From NCBI RefSeq assembly GCF_900110205.1, contig NZ_FOCV01000025.1:31431-95430 (forward strand): 64,000 nucleotides of DNA, given 5' to 3'. The position numbers were made by a program, and so were the translations under genes. This stretch comes from Rhizobium tibeticum (GTDB lineage Bacteria; Pseudomonadota; Alphaproteobacteria; Rhizobiales; Rhizobiaceae). Below the pieces are notes generated by a model, which was not told where the DNA came from, made no database searches, and worked only from the letters and a program-made list of their open reading frames with translations. Of this stretch, positions 44,437 through 53,275 are shown piece by piece (position 1 is the first letter of the stretch; each line of letters starts with the position of its first letter).

Positions 44437-45848
44437 AAATGCCGAAGGCCATCGGCCTCGTTCATTTCATCGGCATCGGTGGCATCGGCATGAGCGGCAT
44501 TGCCGAAGTGCTCCATAATCTCGGCCATCGCGTGCAGGGATCGGATCAGGCCGATAGCGCCAATGTGCAACGCCTGCGCGATAAGGGCATCGAAGTCTTC
44601 GTTGGCCACAAGGCAGAGAACCTCGGCGACGCCGAAGTGGTGGTCGTCTCGACCGCGATCAAGAAAAACAACCCGGAGCTCGTGGCGGCGCGCGAAAAGC
44701 TGTTGCCGGTTGTGCGCCGGGCGGAGATGCTTGCCGAATTGATGCGGTTCCGCAATGCGATCGCGATCGGCGGTACGCATGGCAAAACCACGACGACGTC
44801 GCTGGTGGCGACGTTGTTGGATGCGGGTGGCCTCGATCCCACGGTCATCAATGGCGGCATCATCAATGCCTACGGCACCAATGCCCGAATGGGCGAGGGT
44901 GAGTGGATGGTGGTAGAGGCCGACGAGTCCGACGGCACGTTCCTGAAGCTTCCCGCCGATGTTGCTGTTATCACCAACATCGACCCGGAACACCTCGACC
45001 ACTACGGCAACTTCGATGCCGTTCGCGCGGCTTTCCGGCAGTTCGTCGAGAACGTGCCGTTCTATGGCTTCGGCGTCATGTGCCTCGACCACCCGGAGGT
45101 GCAGGCGCTGGTCGGTCGGATCGAGGATCGCAAGGTCATCACCTATGGTGAAAACCCGCAGGCCGACGTGCGCTTCATGAATGTGCGCATCGATGGTGCG
45201 CGTTCGATCTTCGATGTGGAGATCCGCCGCCGCCGGACGGGGCAGGTCATCAGGCTCGACAATCTGGTCATGCCCATGCCGGGTCGCCACAACATCTCCA
45301 ACGCCACAGCCGCGATCGCGGTTGCCAACCGTCTCGGCATGTCGAGCGAGGACATTGCCAAGGGGCTCGCGTCCTTTGGTGGCGTCAAACGCCGCTTCAC
45401 GCTGACCGGCGAATGGAACGGTGTTCAGATCTTCGATGATTACGGCCACCACCCGGTCGAGATCAAGGCCGTGCTGCGGGCTGCGCGCGAGGCCTGCAAG
45501 GGTCGGGTGATCGCGGTTCATCAGCCGCATCGCTATTCGCGGCTGTCCAGCCTTTTCGAAGAGTTTGCATCCTGCTTCAACGATGCGGATAGTATTTTCC
45601 TTGCGCCTGTGTACGCGGCGGGTGAGGATCCCATCGAAGGAGCGAACTCCGAGGCACTCGTGTCGCGGATCAAATCGGGCGGTCACCGCGATGCCCGCTT
45701 CCTGTCGTCCCCAGAGCTTTTGCCTGAAATGGTCGCAGAGATTGCAAAGCCGGGGGATTTTGTGGTTCTGTTAGGGGCTGGGAGTATCACATACTGGGCG
45801 GCAGCGTTGCCCAAGCAATTGGAAAGCCTTTCGGGAATATCTGCATGA
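44433..45848 (+). CDS. murC: UDP-MurNAc:L-alanine ligase MurC
   Basis: 471-residue ligase that starts the stem peptide by adding L-alanine. The N-terminal HFIGIGGIGMSGIAEVL Rossmann motif, the P-loop GGTHGKTTTTS near residue 110, EADESDGTFL, the NIDPEHLDHYG stretch and FDDYGHHPVE are all as expected. ATGA overlaps at both ends (murG upstream, murB downstream) show tight translational coupling. Confidence 0.97.
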   Translation: MKMPKAIGLVHFIGIGGIGMSGIAEVLHNLGHRVQGSDQADSANVQRLRDKGIEVFVGHKAENLGDAEVVVVSTAIKKNNPELVAAREKLLPVVRRAEMLAELMRFRNAIAIGGTHGKTTTTSLVATLLDAGGLDPTVINGGIINAYGTNARMGEGEWMVVEADESDGTFLKLPADVAVITNIDPEHLDHYGNFDAVRAAFRQFVENVPFYGFGVMCLDHPEVQALVGRIEDRKVITYGENPQADVRFMNVRIDGARSIFDVEIRRRRTGQVIRLDNLVMPMPGRHNISNATAAIAVANRLGMSSEDIAKGLASFGGVKRRFTLTGEWNGVQIFDDYGHHPVEIKAVLRAAREACKGRVIAVHQPHRYSRLSSLFEEFASCFNDADSIFLAPVYAAGEDPIEGANSEALVSRIKSGGHRDARFLSSPELLPEMVAEIAKPGDFVVLLGAGSITYWAAALPKQLESLSGISA

Positions 45849-46819
45849 AACAGGTGAATGGGGAAAAGCTTCTTGCGTCGCTTGGCGACGGCGTAAAGGA
45901 CATCCGTGGGAGGATCACACCGGATGCGCCGATGGACCGTGTCACCTGGTTCCACGCTGGCGGTCTGGCCGAGCTGATGTTCCAGCCGCACGACGAGGAC
46001 GACCTTATCGCCTTCCTCAAGATTCTGCCGCAGGAGGTCCCGATCACTGTCGTGGGCGTCGGCTCCAATATTCTCGTGCGCGATGGTGGAATTCCTGGCG
46101 TCGTTCTGCGGCTTTCGGCGAAGGGCTTTGGGTCGGTCGAGCTCGCGGGCGAAAATCGCATCCTTGCCGGTGCAATCTGCCCGGACAAGCATGTCGCAGC
46201 CATGGCAATGGATAACGGCATAGGCGGCTTCCATTTCTACTACGGCATTCCGGGGAGCATTGGCGGTGCGGTACGCATGAACGCCGGCGCCAACGGCGCG
46301 GAGACGCGCGAACGGCTTGTCGAGGTGAACGCCGTTGATCGCAAGGGGAACAAGCATATCCTGTCGAACGCCGATATGGGCTATTCCTACCGTCATTCGT
46401 CGGTACCGAACGATCTGATTTTTACGTCGGTGCTCTTCGAAGGGTATGGCGAGGATCGCGCCAAGATCCGCGCTGAGATGGACGCCGTGCGCAGCCATCG
46501 CGAGACAGTACAGCCGATCCGCGAAAAGACCGGCGGCTCGACTTTCAAAAATCCGGAGGGGCACTCCGCCTGGAAGCTCGTCGACGAGGCCGGATGCCGG
46601 GGCCTGGTGATCGGCGGCGCGCAGATGTCCTCGCTTCACTGCAACTTCATGATCAACATGGGGCAGGCGACGGGATACGATCTCGAGTATCTCGGCGAAC
46701 AGGTCCGCCGCGAAGTTTTCGAAAATTCCGGGATCAAGCTAGAGTGGGAGATCAAGCGTCTCGGCGTCTTCATGCCCGGGCGCGAGGTACGTCCCTTTCA
46801 GGGTGTGACCAGCGAGTAG
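45845..46819 (+). CDS. murB: UDP-N-acetylenolpyruvoylglucosamine reductase MurB
   Basis: 324-residue FAD enzyme reducing UDP-GlcNAc-enolpyruvate to UDP-MurNAc with NADPH. FAD-site segments GVGSNILVRDGGIPGVVL and YYGIPGSIGGAVRMNAGANG, the catalytic region GGSTFKNPEG (Ser) and the C-terminal FMINMGQATGYDLE are present; this is a type I-like MurB lacking long insertions. It is last in the first dcw block. Only 3 bp separate its stop from that of a reverse-strand phosphoesterase gene, so the usual murB-ddl continuity is interrupted. Confidence 0.96.
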   Translation: MKQVNGEKLLASLGDGVKDIRGRITPDAPMDRVTWFHAGGLAELMFQPHDEDDLIAFLKILPQEVPITVVGVGSNILVRDGGIPGVVLRLSAKGFGSVELAGENRILAGAICPDKHVAAMAMDNGIGGFHFYYGIPGSIGGAVRMNAGANGAETRERLVEVNAVDRKGNKHILSNADMGYSYRHSSVPNDLIFTSVLFEGYGEDRAKIRAEMDAVRSHRETVQPIREKTGGSTFKNPEGHSAWKLVDEAGCRGLVIGGAQMSSLHCNFMINMGQATGYDLEYLGEQVRREVFENSGIKLEWEIKRLGVFMPGREVRPFQGVTSE

Positions 46820-46822
46820 TCC

Positions 46823-47920
46823 TTAGGCGAAGCGCTTGGTGAATGCGGTGGAGAAGGTCACTCCGCCTCTGTTGTCGCTGGCTTCGCCGATCGCCACATC
46901 CATCGTGTTGCTTGTCACCCGTACAAGGCAGAAGCCGCCCATGAAGGCGGCTTTCGCTTTGAAGACATTCAGTTTGCCGACGGTGTAGGCCATGGGCGTG
47001 TTGTGCTCGTGTCCGTGAAGAATGCCGATTACATTGTAGCCTTCGAGGATTGCGAGAAGTTCCTGACGTTCTGTCTCACCCCACCAATGGGGTGCGCCGT
47101 TGCCGCTGGCGTTGAACGTTTTCTTTTCGCGATCCCAGCGCTCCAATGAGAACGGATCCCACCCGTAGTGCTGGAAGATGACTACCGGGCGTCCATCTGA
47201 TGCATAGGTCTGGAGATCGCGCTTCATCCAATCGAGGCCGCTTGCGGCGCCTTTCGTATTGTCTCCACCGTAGCGCTGCGCCTGGATCAGATGCAGTCCG
47301 CCCCAGTTCCAGGAATAGTTGTCCGAGGCTTCGTCGTAGTTGTCGACGGGCACCAGCGGCTTGAAGAAGACGCTTGGCTTGTGGTTCATCTGCACGTAAT
47401 CGCGCAGCTCATCGCGATACCAGTCGACCTGCGGCGGGCGCCCATCCTGATCGAGGTCGTGATTGCCGAGGCCGACATAGACTGGAAAGTGCACATGATC
47501 GGCACCGAACCCTTGCTGGTAGCGATGGGAAAACTGCAGCAGCTGCGACCCTTCCGCGAACTCTGCCGTCTGACCACCACCATCGTCCGTGATATCGCCG
47601 CAAACGATAATGCCCTGCGGCCTTGCAATGGGCTGTCCGGCGAGCGGCAGGCCGCTCGGTCTCCGGGCGATCTCCATAGGCCAGGTTTGATGGTGAATGC
47701 TGTTCAATGCAAGAATGTGGCGTAACAGGTTTGCGTCGGTCTTGCCTTCATCCTGGCAGTTCGGGCTTTGTCCGTCTGCGAAGCGGCATGCGTGGACGTC
47801 GTTGATGACAAGGAAGGTGACATCGGTCGGCGGAAGACTGGCTGCTTTCGCAATTGACGGCAGTGTCAGCGAAATTCCGGCACCGAGCCCTTGCGTCAGC
47901 AGTGATCGTCTTGTCAGCAT
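46823..47920 (-). CDS. Tat-exported calcineurin-like metallophosphoesterase
   Basis: 365-residue metallophosphoesterase. The leader (LTRRSLLTQG followed by a hydrophobic stretch and AKAA) looks like a Tat signal. Metal-binding motifs follow in order: NDVHAC (D-x-H), GDITDDG, GNHDLDQDG, FQHYGWD and HGHEHN. Such periplasmic enzymes hydrolyse phosphate mono- or diesters, nucleotides or pyrophosphates. The substrate is not evident. It is inserted on the reverse strand inside the dcw cluster and faces murB end to end without a visible terminator. GGGGAAG precedes the ATG. Confidence 0.85.
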   Translation of the reverse strand: MLTRRSLLTQGLGAGISLTLPSIAKAASLPPTDVTFLVINDVHACRFADGQSPNCQDEGKTDANLLRHILALNSIHHQTWPMEIARRPSGLPLAGQPIARPQGIIVCGDITDDGGGQTAEFAEGSQLLQFSHRYQQGFGADHVHFPVYVGLGNHDLDQDGRPPQVDWYRDELRDYVQMNHKPSVFFKPLVPVDNYDEASDNYSWNWGGLHLIQAQRYGGDNTKGAASGLDWMKRDLQTYASDGRPVVIFQHYGWDPFSLERWDREKKTFNASGNGAPHWWGETERQELLAILEGYNVIGILHGHEHNTPMAYTVGKLNVFKAKAAFMGGFCLVRVTSNTMDVAIGEASDNRGGVTFSTAFTKRFA

Positions 47921-47972
47921 CTGGCTTCCCCTGTTTCTGAAAATCTAGGAGCAAGGCGCTAACAGACAACAA

Positions 47973-48003
47973 CAAAAAAGCCGCGACAGTTGCCTGTCGC
48001 GGC
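47973..48003 (-). terminator. Terminator of the broken MHS transporter gene
   Basis: A perfect 10-bp stem GCCGCGACAG/CTGTCGCGGC (47980-47989 with 47994-48003) around TTGC. Read on the minus strand it is followed by six T. It lies just beyond the transporter stop and before the phosphoesterase start. Confidence 0.9.
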
Positions 48004-48025
48004 CCTTCGACTTGGATTTCCGGGA

Positions 48026-49337
48026 TCAGACTTCGTCGCGGCCGGAAGCCAGGATGCAGATCAGCGTGATCACGGCAGACAGACCGAGATAGTAGCCGAC
48101 ATACTGCATGCCATGGTTTGCCTGCAGCCAGGTGGCGATATAGGGCGCCAGCGAAGCGCCGAAGATGCCGGCAAGGTTGAAGGTGATCGACGAGCCGGTG
48201 TAGCGAACGGCCGTTGGGAAGGGGGCGGCAAGCGCGGTGCCGATCAGACCGTAGGTCATGCCCATCAGCGCCATGGCGACGATCGCAAACACCACGATGC
48301 TGCCTTCGCCGCCCGTCATCAGGCCCGGCAGGAAGAACGAGAAGATACCGATCAATACGGTGGTGAGGATCAGCATTTTGCGACGTCCGAACCGCTCGGC
48401 GAGTTTACCAACAATCGGGATGAAGATGCCGAAGGGCGACCGAACCGACGATCTGGATTTCGAGCGCGTCAAGGAACGGTATCTTCAGGACCTTGACGTT
48501 GTAGGACAGCAGGTAAGCCGAGCCGATATAGAACAGCACGAAGGTGGCGAGCGCCACGAAGGTGCCGAGGAATAGGTTGCGCTTGTGCTTGCGGAAAAGT
48601 TCGGCAACCGGGACGGCAACGCGCTCCTGCTTGTCGATCGCCTTCTGGAAGGCCGGCGTTTCGGTGATCGAGAGGCGGACCCAGAGACCGATGACGATCA
48701 GCAGAATGGAAGAGATGAACGGCACGCGCCAGCCCCAGCTCAGCAAGGCATCCTGAGACATGACCTGTAGAAGCAGCCAGAAAATGCCTGAGGAGAGGAA
48801 CAGACCGACCGGAGCGCCAAGCTGCGGAAACATGCCATACCAGCTGCGCTTGCCTTCCGGCGCGTTCTCTGTCGCGAGCAGCACGGCGCCACCCCATTCC
48901 CCGCCGAGACCGAAGCCCTGGCCGAAACGGCAAAGCGCGAGCAGCAGCGGTGCGATGACGCCGATCGATTCATAGGAGGGCAGAAGGCCGATTACCACCG
49001 TCGAGATACCCATGGTGAGCAGGGCGGCAACCAGCGTCGTCTTGCGGCCAATCCTGTCGCCGAAATGGCCGAAGACGACGGCGCCAAGCGGACGGGCAAA
49101 GAAGGCGATCGAGAAGGTTGCGAAGGACGCAAGCAGCGCGGTCGTCGGGTCGCTGTTCGGGAAGAACAGCGTCGGGAAGACCAGCACGGCGGCAGTTGCA
49201 TATACGTAGAAATCGAAGAACTCGATTGTGGTGCCGACGAGGCTCGCGATCAGAACGCGCGCCGGCGAGTTGACTTGCGCACTGTTCGATGAAGCGGGAG
49301 TCGGCGATACTCTGGATATCGCGTCTGACATTTTCAT
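48026..49337 (-). pseudogene. MHS-family MFS transporter, single-base frameshift
   Basis: Metabolite:H+ symporter (MHS) branch of the major facilitator superfamily, normally about 430 residues and 12 helices. The first 297 codons (from ATG 49331 or 49337) are intact to EIQIVGSV, with FFARPLGAVVFGHFGDRIGRK and GLGGEWGGA motifs. The frame then leaves the family. The remainder (FGIFIPIVGKLAERFGRRK onward to ASGRDEV) is intact in the next frame, ending at 48026. Removing one G from the GGG run at 48434-48436 restores a continuous 436-residue protein. This is either a recent inactivating insertion or a sequencing error. Substrates of the family include osmolytes and organic acids. Confidence 0.88.
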
Positions 49338-49530
49338 TCCAATCGGGATTGTAAAGATGCCTTGGGAAGGCAGGCGGCTCTTAACGCAATTTTAATTCGG
49401 CGCAAATGCCCATCGCGCAACAAGCGAAAAAAGATTAGCAGGCTTTGCATTTTTCCGCCCATCTCTGCCCGCGCGTCGGCACTTGACCAGAATCAATATG
49501 AAGCCGATTCCTCATGAACGTTCTGGTTGA
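49338..49530. other. Intergenic region holding an FNR/FixK-type box
   Basis: Gap between the broken transporter (minus) and the aquaporin remnant (plus). No ORF is credible here. The notable element is the 14-bp dyad at 49483-49496, listed separately. Confidence 0.5.
49483..49496. promoter_or_regulatory. FNR/FixK-type box
   Basis: TTGAC-CAGA-ATCAA fits the CRP/FNR-family anaerobox TTGAY-N4-RTCAA with no mismatch. It lies about 55-70 bp before the first aquaporin-like codons, a normal place for an activator site. FixK or FnrN control is the likely reading. Confidence 0.55.
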
Positions 49531-49548
49531 GCGCAGGGGGGAAATAGG

Positions 49549-49908
49549 CAGAAAAGTCTTGTTGCAGAATTTCTTGGAACGTTTTGGCTCGTATTCGGCG
49601 GATGCGGCAGTGCCGTGCTTGCCGCAGCGTTTCCCGAACTTGGCATTGGTTTTGTAAGTGTTGCATTTGCGTTCGGTCTTACCGTCCTGACGATGGCTTT
49701 TGCCGTCGGCGGCATTTCCGGCGGGCATTTCAACCCCGCGGTTTCCGTCGGTCTCGCAGTCGCGGGCAAATTCCCGGCCGGTCGCGTGGTTCCTTATATT
49801 GCGGTACAGGTCATTGGCGCGCGCAACGTCTTGAAGGAACCCGCACGGCATGCCGCTGCAGGGCTTTTGCGTTCTGTGCCGTCATGTCAGCGCCGCTTTC
49901 CGCGGTGA
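49549..49908 (+). pseudogene. Aquaporin Z remnant
   Basis: From 49552 the frame reads like the N-terminal third of AqpZ: AEFLGTFWLVFGGCGSAVLAAAF, split here as AEFLGTFWLVF then GGCGSAVLAAAF, through GGISGGHFNPAVSVGL with the first NPA box and on to AVQVIGA. There is no ATG, GTG or TTG between the upstream in-frame stop (49528-49530) and the first internal GTG at 49615. After VIGA the sequence no longer resembles the family and stops at 49908, so helices 4-6 and the second NPA box are missing. It is a degraded aquaporin gene with both ends damaged. Confidence 0.8.
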
Positions 49909-49911
49909 AAA

Positions 49912-49940
49912 TTAACGAAAGTAAACACTTCGTTAACCAT
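49912..49940 (+). promoter_or_regulatory. CtrA-like motifs upstream of ddlB
   Basis: TTAA-N7-AAAC at 49912-49926 and the octamer TTAACCAT at 49933-49940 lie 105-133 bp before ddlB. Both resemble CtrA recognition sequences of Rhizobiales, and the second block of the dcw cluster needs its own promoter because of the interruption. Confidence 0.45.
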
Positions 49941-50044
49941 AATCGAGCTCTAATGCACCTGCATCATCAAGCTGGATTCGGACGAGAAACAAGCTTGGTG
50001 CAAGCGTCGGAACGCAGTGTGTAGGTTATTTTTTGGGGGTATTG

Positions 50045-50971
50045 ATGAGTCGCAAGCATGTCGCTGTCCTGATGGGCGGGTTTTCCTCGGAGAGGCCGGT
50101 AAGCCTTTCTTCCGGGGCGGCGTGCGCGGATGCCCTTGAGGCTGAGGGTTTCCGGGTGACGCGGATCGACGTCGATCGCGATGTCTCTGCGAAGCTTGCT
50201 GCGCTGCGACCCGATGTCGTCTTTAATGCGCTGCATGGCCCCTACGGCGAGGATGGTACGATCCAGGGCGTCCTCGAGTATCTTGAGGTTCCCTACACGC
50301 ATTCGGGCGTGCTGGCGTCGGCGCTTGCCATGGACAAGGAGAAGGCCAAGGGCGTTGCAGCTGCTGCGGGCGTTCCGGTTGCTCAATCCGAGGTGATCAA
50401 TCGATTCGCCTTTCCGGCCGAGCATCCGATGAAGCCGCCCTATGTTGTAAAACCCGTGCGTGAGGGCTCGAGCTTCGGTGTGGTGATCGTCCAGGAGGAT
50501 CAATCGCATCCACCGCAGATTATCAGCTCTCCGGAATGGCGCTACGGCGAAGAGGTTCTTGTCGAGCGTTACGTCTATGGTCGGGAGCTGACTTGCGGTG
50601 TCATGGGGGATCAGGTGCTTGGCGTGACCGAGGTGGTGCCGCTGGGTCACGGCTTTTACGATTATGACGCCAAGTATGTCGCCGGTGGATCGAAACACGT
50701 CATCCCGGCGGAAATTTCACCGAATATTTACCAAAAAATACAATCATTGGCGTTAAGGGCGCATCAAGCAATTGGTTGCCGTGGCGTCAGTCGCTCCGAC
50801 TTTCGTTACGACGATCGCTTCTCCGAAGATGGCGAAATTATCTGGCTGGAAATCAATACTCAGCCGGGCATGACGCCAACCTCCCTGGTGCCCGAAATGG
50901 CTGGTCATGCCGGCTACTCGTTTGGTGAATTTCTCCGTTGGATGGTGGAGGACGCTTCTTGTTCTCGGTGA
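50045..50971 (+). CDS. ddlB: D-alanine-D-alanine ligase DdlB
   Basis: 308-residue ATP-grasp ligase making D-Ala-D-Ala for MurF. Seen are the N-terminal VLMGGFSSERPVSL segment, NALHGPYGEDGTIQG near residue 60, the ATP-site region KPVREGSSFGV, and the Mg-binding C-terminus WLEINTQPGMTPTSL. ATG 50045 is preferred: a GGGGG run lies five bases upstream; ATG at 50033 would lack it. It opens the second dcw block after an interruption of 3.2 kb. ftsQ begins inside its 3' end. Confidence 0.96.
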   Translation: MSRKHVAVLMGGFSSERPVSLSSGAACADALEAEGFRVTRIDVDRDVSAKLAALRPDVVFNALHGPYGEDGTIQGVLEYLEVPYTHSGVLASALAMDKEKAKGVAAAAGVPVAQSEVINRFAFPAEHPMKPPYVVKPVREGSSFGVVIVQEDQSHPPQIISSPEWRYGEEVLVERYVYGRELTCGVMGDQVLGVTEVVPLGHGFYDYDAKYVAGGSKHVIPAEISPNIYQKIQSLALRAHQAIGCRGVSRSDFRYDDRFSEDGEIIWLEINTQPGMTPTSLVPEMAGHAGYSFGEFLRWMVEDASCSR

Positions 50972-51891
50972 CGGTCAAAAGAATAGGGCGCCCAAGTCAT
51001 CAGGCTGAGCCTTCGTATCCCGAGGGTGATGGTCGGCTGATTCTTCCGCGCCCGCTGCGCCGTGTCGTGCGCTTCCTTGTCAGCCTCGGCAGTGGTCGCA
51101 TCCATATTCCGGCCCATGTCGGGACGGTCTCCGCCTTGGCCTTCTTTGCTGTGACGGGTCTCTACGGCATGTCGCTCGGTGGTCACACCGACGCTGTTGC
51201 GCAAGCGACGACGACCGCTGCCGGATTTGCAATCGATGACGTCAAGGTGTCCGGCAATTCCGAGACCTCCGAAATCGAGATCCTGCAGCTGTTGGGGCTG
51301 GATGGCACGACCTCGCTCGTGGCGCTCGATGTCGATGCGGCGCGTCAGAAGATCGCTAAGCTTCCCTGGGTCGAGAATGTCGAAGTCCGCAAGATCTATC
51401 CGAAGACGATCGAGGTAAAACTCAAAGAGCGTCAGGCTTACGCCATCTGGCAGCATGGCCAGGAGCTTTCTCTCGTGGAGAAGGGTGGTTCGGTAATCGC
51501 TCCGCTGCGCGATAACAAGTTTTCGGAGCTGCCCCTCGTGGTTGGTCGCGGTGCGGAGGTTGCTGCAACCTCGCTCGAAGCCGAATTCGCAACGTGGCCG
51601 GAGATCAAGGCGCGGGTGAAGGCCTACGTCTGGGTTTCGGGTCGCCGCTGGGATCTGCACATGGACAACGGTATTGCTGTGAAGCTGCCGGAAGACGATG
51701 TCGAGGTGGCGTTGGCGCGGCTGTCGAAGTTCATGAAAGAGCAGGATCTTCTGGAGCGCGACATCGCTGCCGTCGATCTGAGGCTTACCGACCGCACGGC
51801 GATTGAGTTGACACCGGAAGCGATGGCGCGCCGGCAACTCGTGCTTGATCAGCGGACCAAGGAATTGAAGAAGGCGGGGCAAAATATATGA
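50959..51891 (+). CDS. ftsQ: Cell division protein FtsQ
   Basis: 310-residue bitopic division protein bridging early and late divisome components. A basic cytoplasmic region precedes a transmembrane helix near residues 50-70 (TVSALAFFAVTGLYG). The POTRA domain starts at IDDVKVSGNSETSEIEIL, and the FtsQ beta domain includes LPLVVGRGAE and WDLHMDNGI. No ATG is available near the start. TTG 50959 is chosen because GGTGGAGG lies 7 bp upstream; TTG 50938 and GTG 50968 are alternatives. It overlaps ddlB and ftsA, so translation is coupled on both sides. Confidence 0.92.
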   Translation: MFSVTVKRIGRPSHQAEPSYPEGDGRLILPRPLRRVVRFLVSLGSGRIHIPAHVGTVSALAFFAVTGLYGMSLGGHTDAVAQATTTAAGFAIDDVKVSGNSETSEIEILQLLGLDGTTSLVALDVDAARQKIAKLPWVENVEVRKIYPKTIEVKLKERQAYAIWQHGQELSLVEKGGSVIAPLRDNKFSELPLVVGRGAEVAATSLEAEFATWPEIKARVKAYVWVSGRRWDLHMDNGIAVKLPEDDVEVALARLSKFMKEQDLLERDIAAVDLRLTDRTAIELTPEAMARRQLVLDQRTKELKKAGQNI

Positions 51892-53219
51892 GCTTGTTCG
51901 GTTCGTCCCATTTCGGATTGCCGCGCCTGAAGCCGCTTTCGTCGAAGCGGTCCCATGTCGTTTCGGTGCTGGACATCGGATCGACGAAGGTCGTCTGCAT
52001 GATCGGCCGCCTGACGCCTCGCGAGGAAAGTCAGGTTCTGCCCGGCCGCACGCACAACATTGAGATCATCGGGATTGGTCACCAGCGTTCGCGCGGCATC
52101 AAGACCGGCGCGATCTCCGACCTGGATGCGTTGGAAAGCGTGATTCGGCTTGCGGTCGATGCAGCCGAGCGCATGGCCGGCCTGACCGTCGAAAGCCTGA
52201 TCGTCAACGTCACGGCCGGTCGCCTGACAAGCGACATCTACACTGCGACCATCGATCTCGGTGGTCAGGAAGTGGAGCTGAACGACCTCAAGAAGGTTCT
52301 GTCCGCTGCCTGCCAGCAGTCGCTTCGACAGGATCGCGCGGTCCTTCATTCGCTGGCAACTGGCTTCTCGCTCGATGGCGAGCGCGGCATCCGCGATCCG
52401 CTGTCGATGTATGGTGACGTTCTCGGCGTCGACATGCACGTCGTCACCGCTGAGCGCACCGCACTGAAGAACCTCGAACTCAGTGTCAATCGCGCGCACC
52501 TCTCGGTCGAGGGGATCGTCGCGACGCCTTACGCCTCCGGCCTTGCCGCTCTCGTCGATGATGAAGTCGAGCTCGGCTGCGCGGCGATCGACATGGGCGG
52601 CGGCACGACGACGATTTCTGTCTTCGCAGAGGGCAAGCTGGTGCACACCGATGCCGTCAGCCTCGGTGGCCATCACGTCACCACTGATCTGGCCCGTGGT
52701 CTTTCGACCCGCATCGAGGATGCAGAGCGCCTGAAGGTCGTCCATGCTTCCGCGATGCCGAACTCCTCGGACGAGCGCGAACTGATCTCGATCCCGCCGA
52801 TCGGCGAAGACGAACGCGACCTGCCGACGCAGGTGCCGCGTGCGCTGGTATCGCGCATCGTCAGCGCCCGTATCGAGGAAACGATGGAATTGATCCGCGA
52901 TCGCATCCAGCGCTCGGGCTTCAGCCCGATCGTCGGCAAGCGCGTCGTGCTGACGGGTGGTGCCAGCCAGCTGACCGGCCTTGCCGAAGTTGCGCGCCGC
53001 ATTCTTGCCCGCAACGTCAGAATCGGTCGTCCGATGGGCGTCTCGGGCCTGCCGACCGCAGCGAAGGGCCCAGCCTTTTCGACCGCCGTCGGTCTGATGA
53101 TCTATCCGCAGGTCGCGGACCAAGAAACACATGCGTCACAGAGCGGTCTGCTCATGTCGCTTGGGGGAAATACCAGCCGCTTTGCCCGCATGGGCCAGTG
53201 GTTGAAAGAAAGCTTCTGA
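51888..53219 (+). CDS. ftsA: Cell division protein FtsA
   Basis: 443-residue actin-like ATPase that tethers FtsZ to the membrane. The phosphate-1 motif VLDIGSTKVVCMI is near residue 25, the SHS2/1C insertion follows, the phosphate-2 region is AIDMGGGTTTISVF and the adenosine motif is VLTGGASQLTG. The C-terminal amphipathic helix (FARMGQWLKESF) is the membrane-targeting segment. An extended N-terminus of about 20 residues precedes the first motif. It overlaps ftsQ by 4 bp and lies 56 bp before ftsZ. Confidence 0.96.
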   Translation: MSLFGSSHFGLPRLKPLSSKRSHVVSVLDIGSTKVVCMIGRLTPREESQVLPGRTHNIEIIGIGHQRSRGIKTGAISDLDALESVIRLAVDAAERMAGLTVESLIVNVTAGRLTSDIYTATIDLGGQEVELNDLKKVLSAACQQSLRQDRAVLHSLATGFSLDGERGIRDPLSMYGDVLGVDMHVVTAERTALKNLELSVNRAHLSVEGIVATPYASGLAALVDDEVELGCAAIDMGGGTTTISVFAEGKLVHTDAVSLGGHHVTTDLARGLSTRIEDAERLKVVHASAMPNSSDERELISIPPIGEDERDLPTQVPRALVSRIVSARIEETMELIRDRIQRSGFSPIVGKRVVLTGGASQLTGLAEVARRILARNVRIGRPMGVSGLPTAAKGPAFSTAVGLMIYPQVADQETHASQSGLLMSLGGNTSRFARMGQWLKESF

Positions 53220-53275
53220 CAATTGAGTGAATTGGCCGGCGTGGCGATGCGGCCATAAAGAGAAGGAACGGTAAC

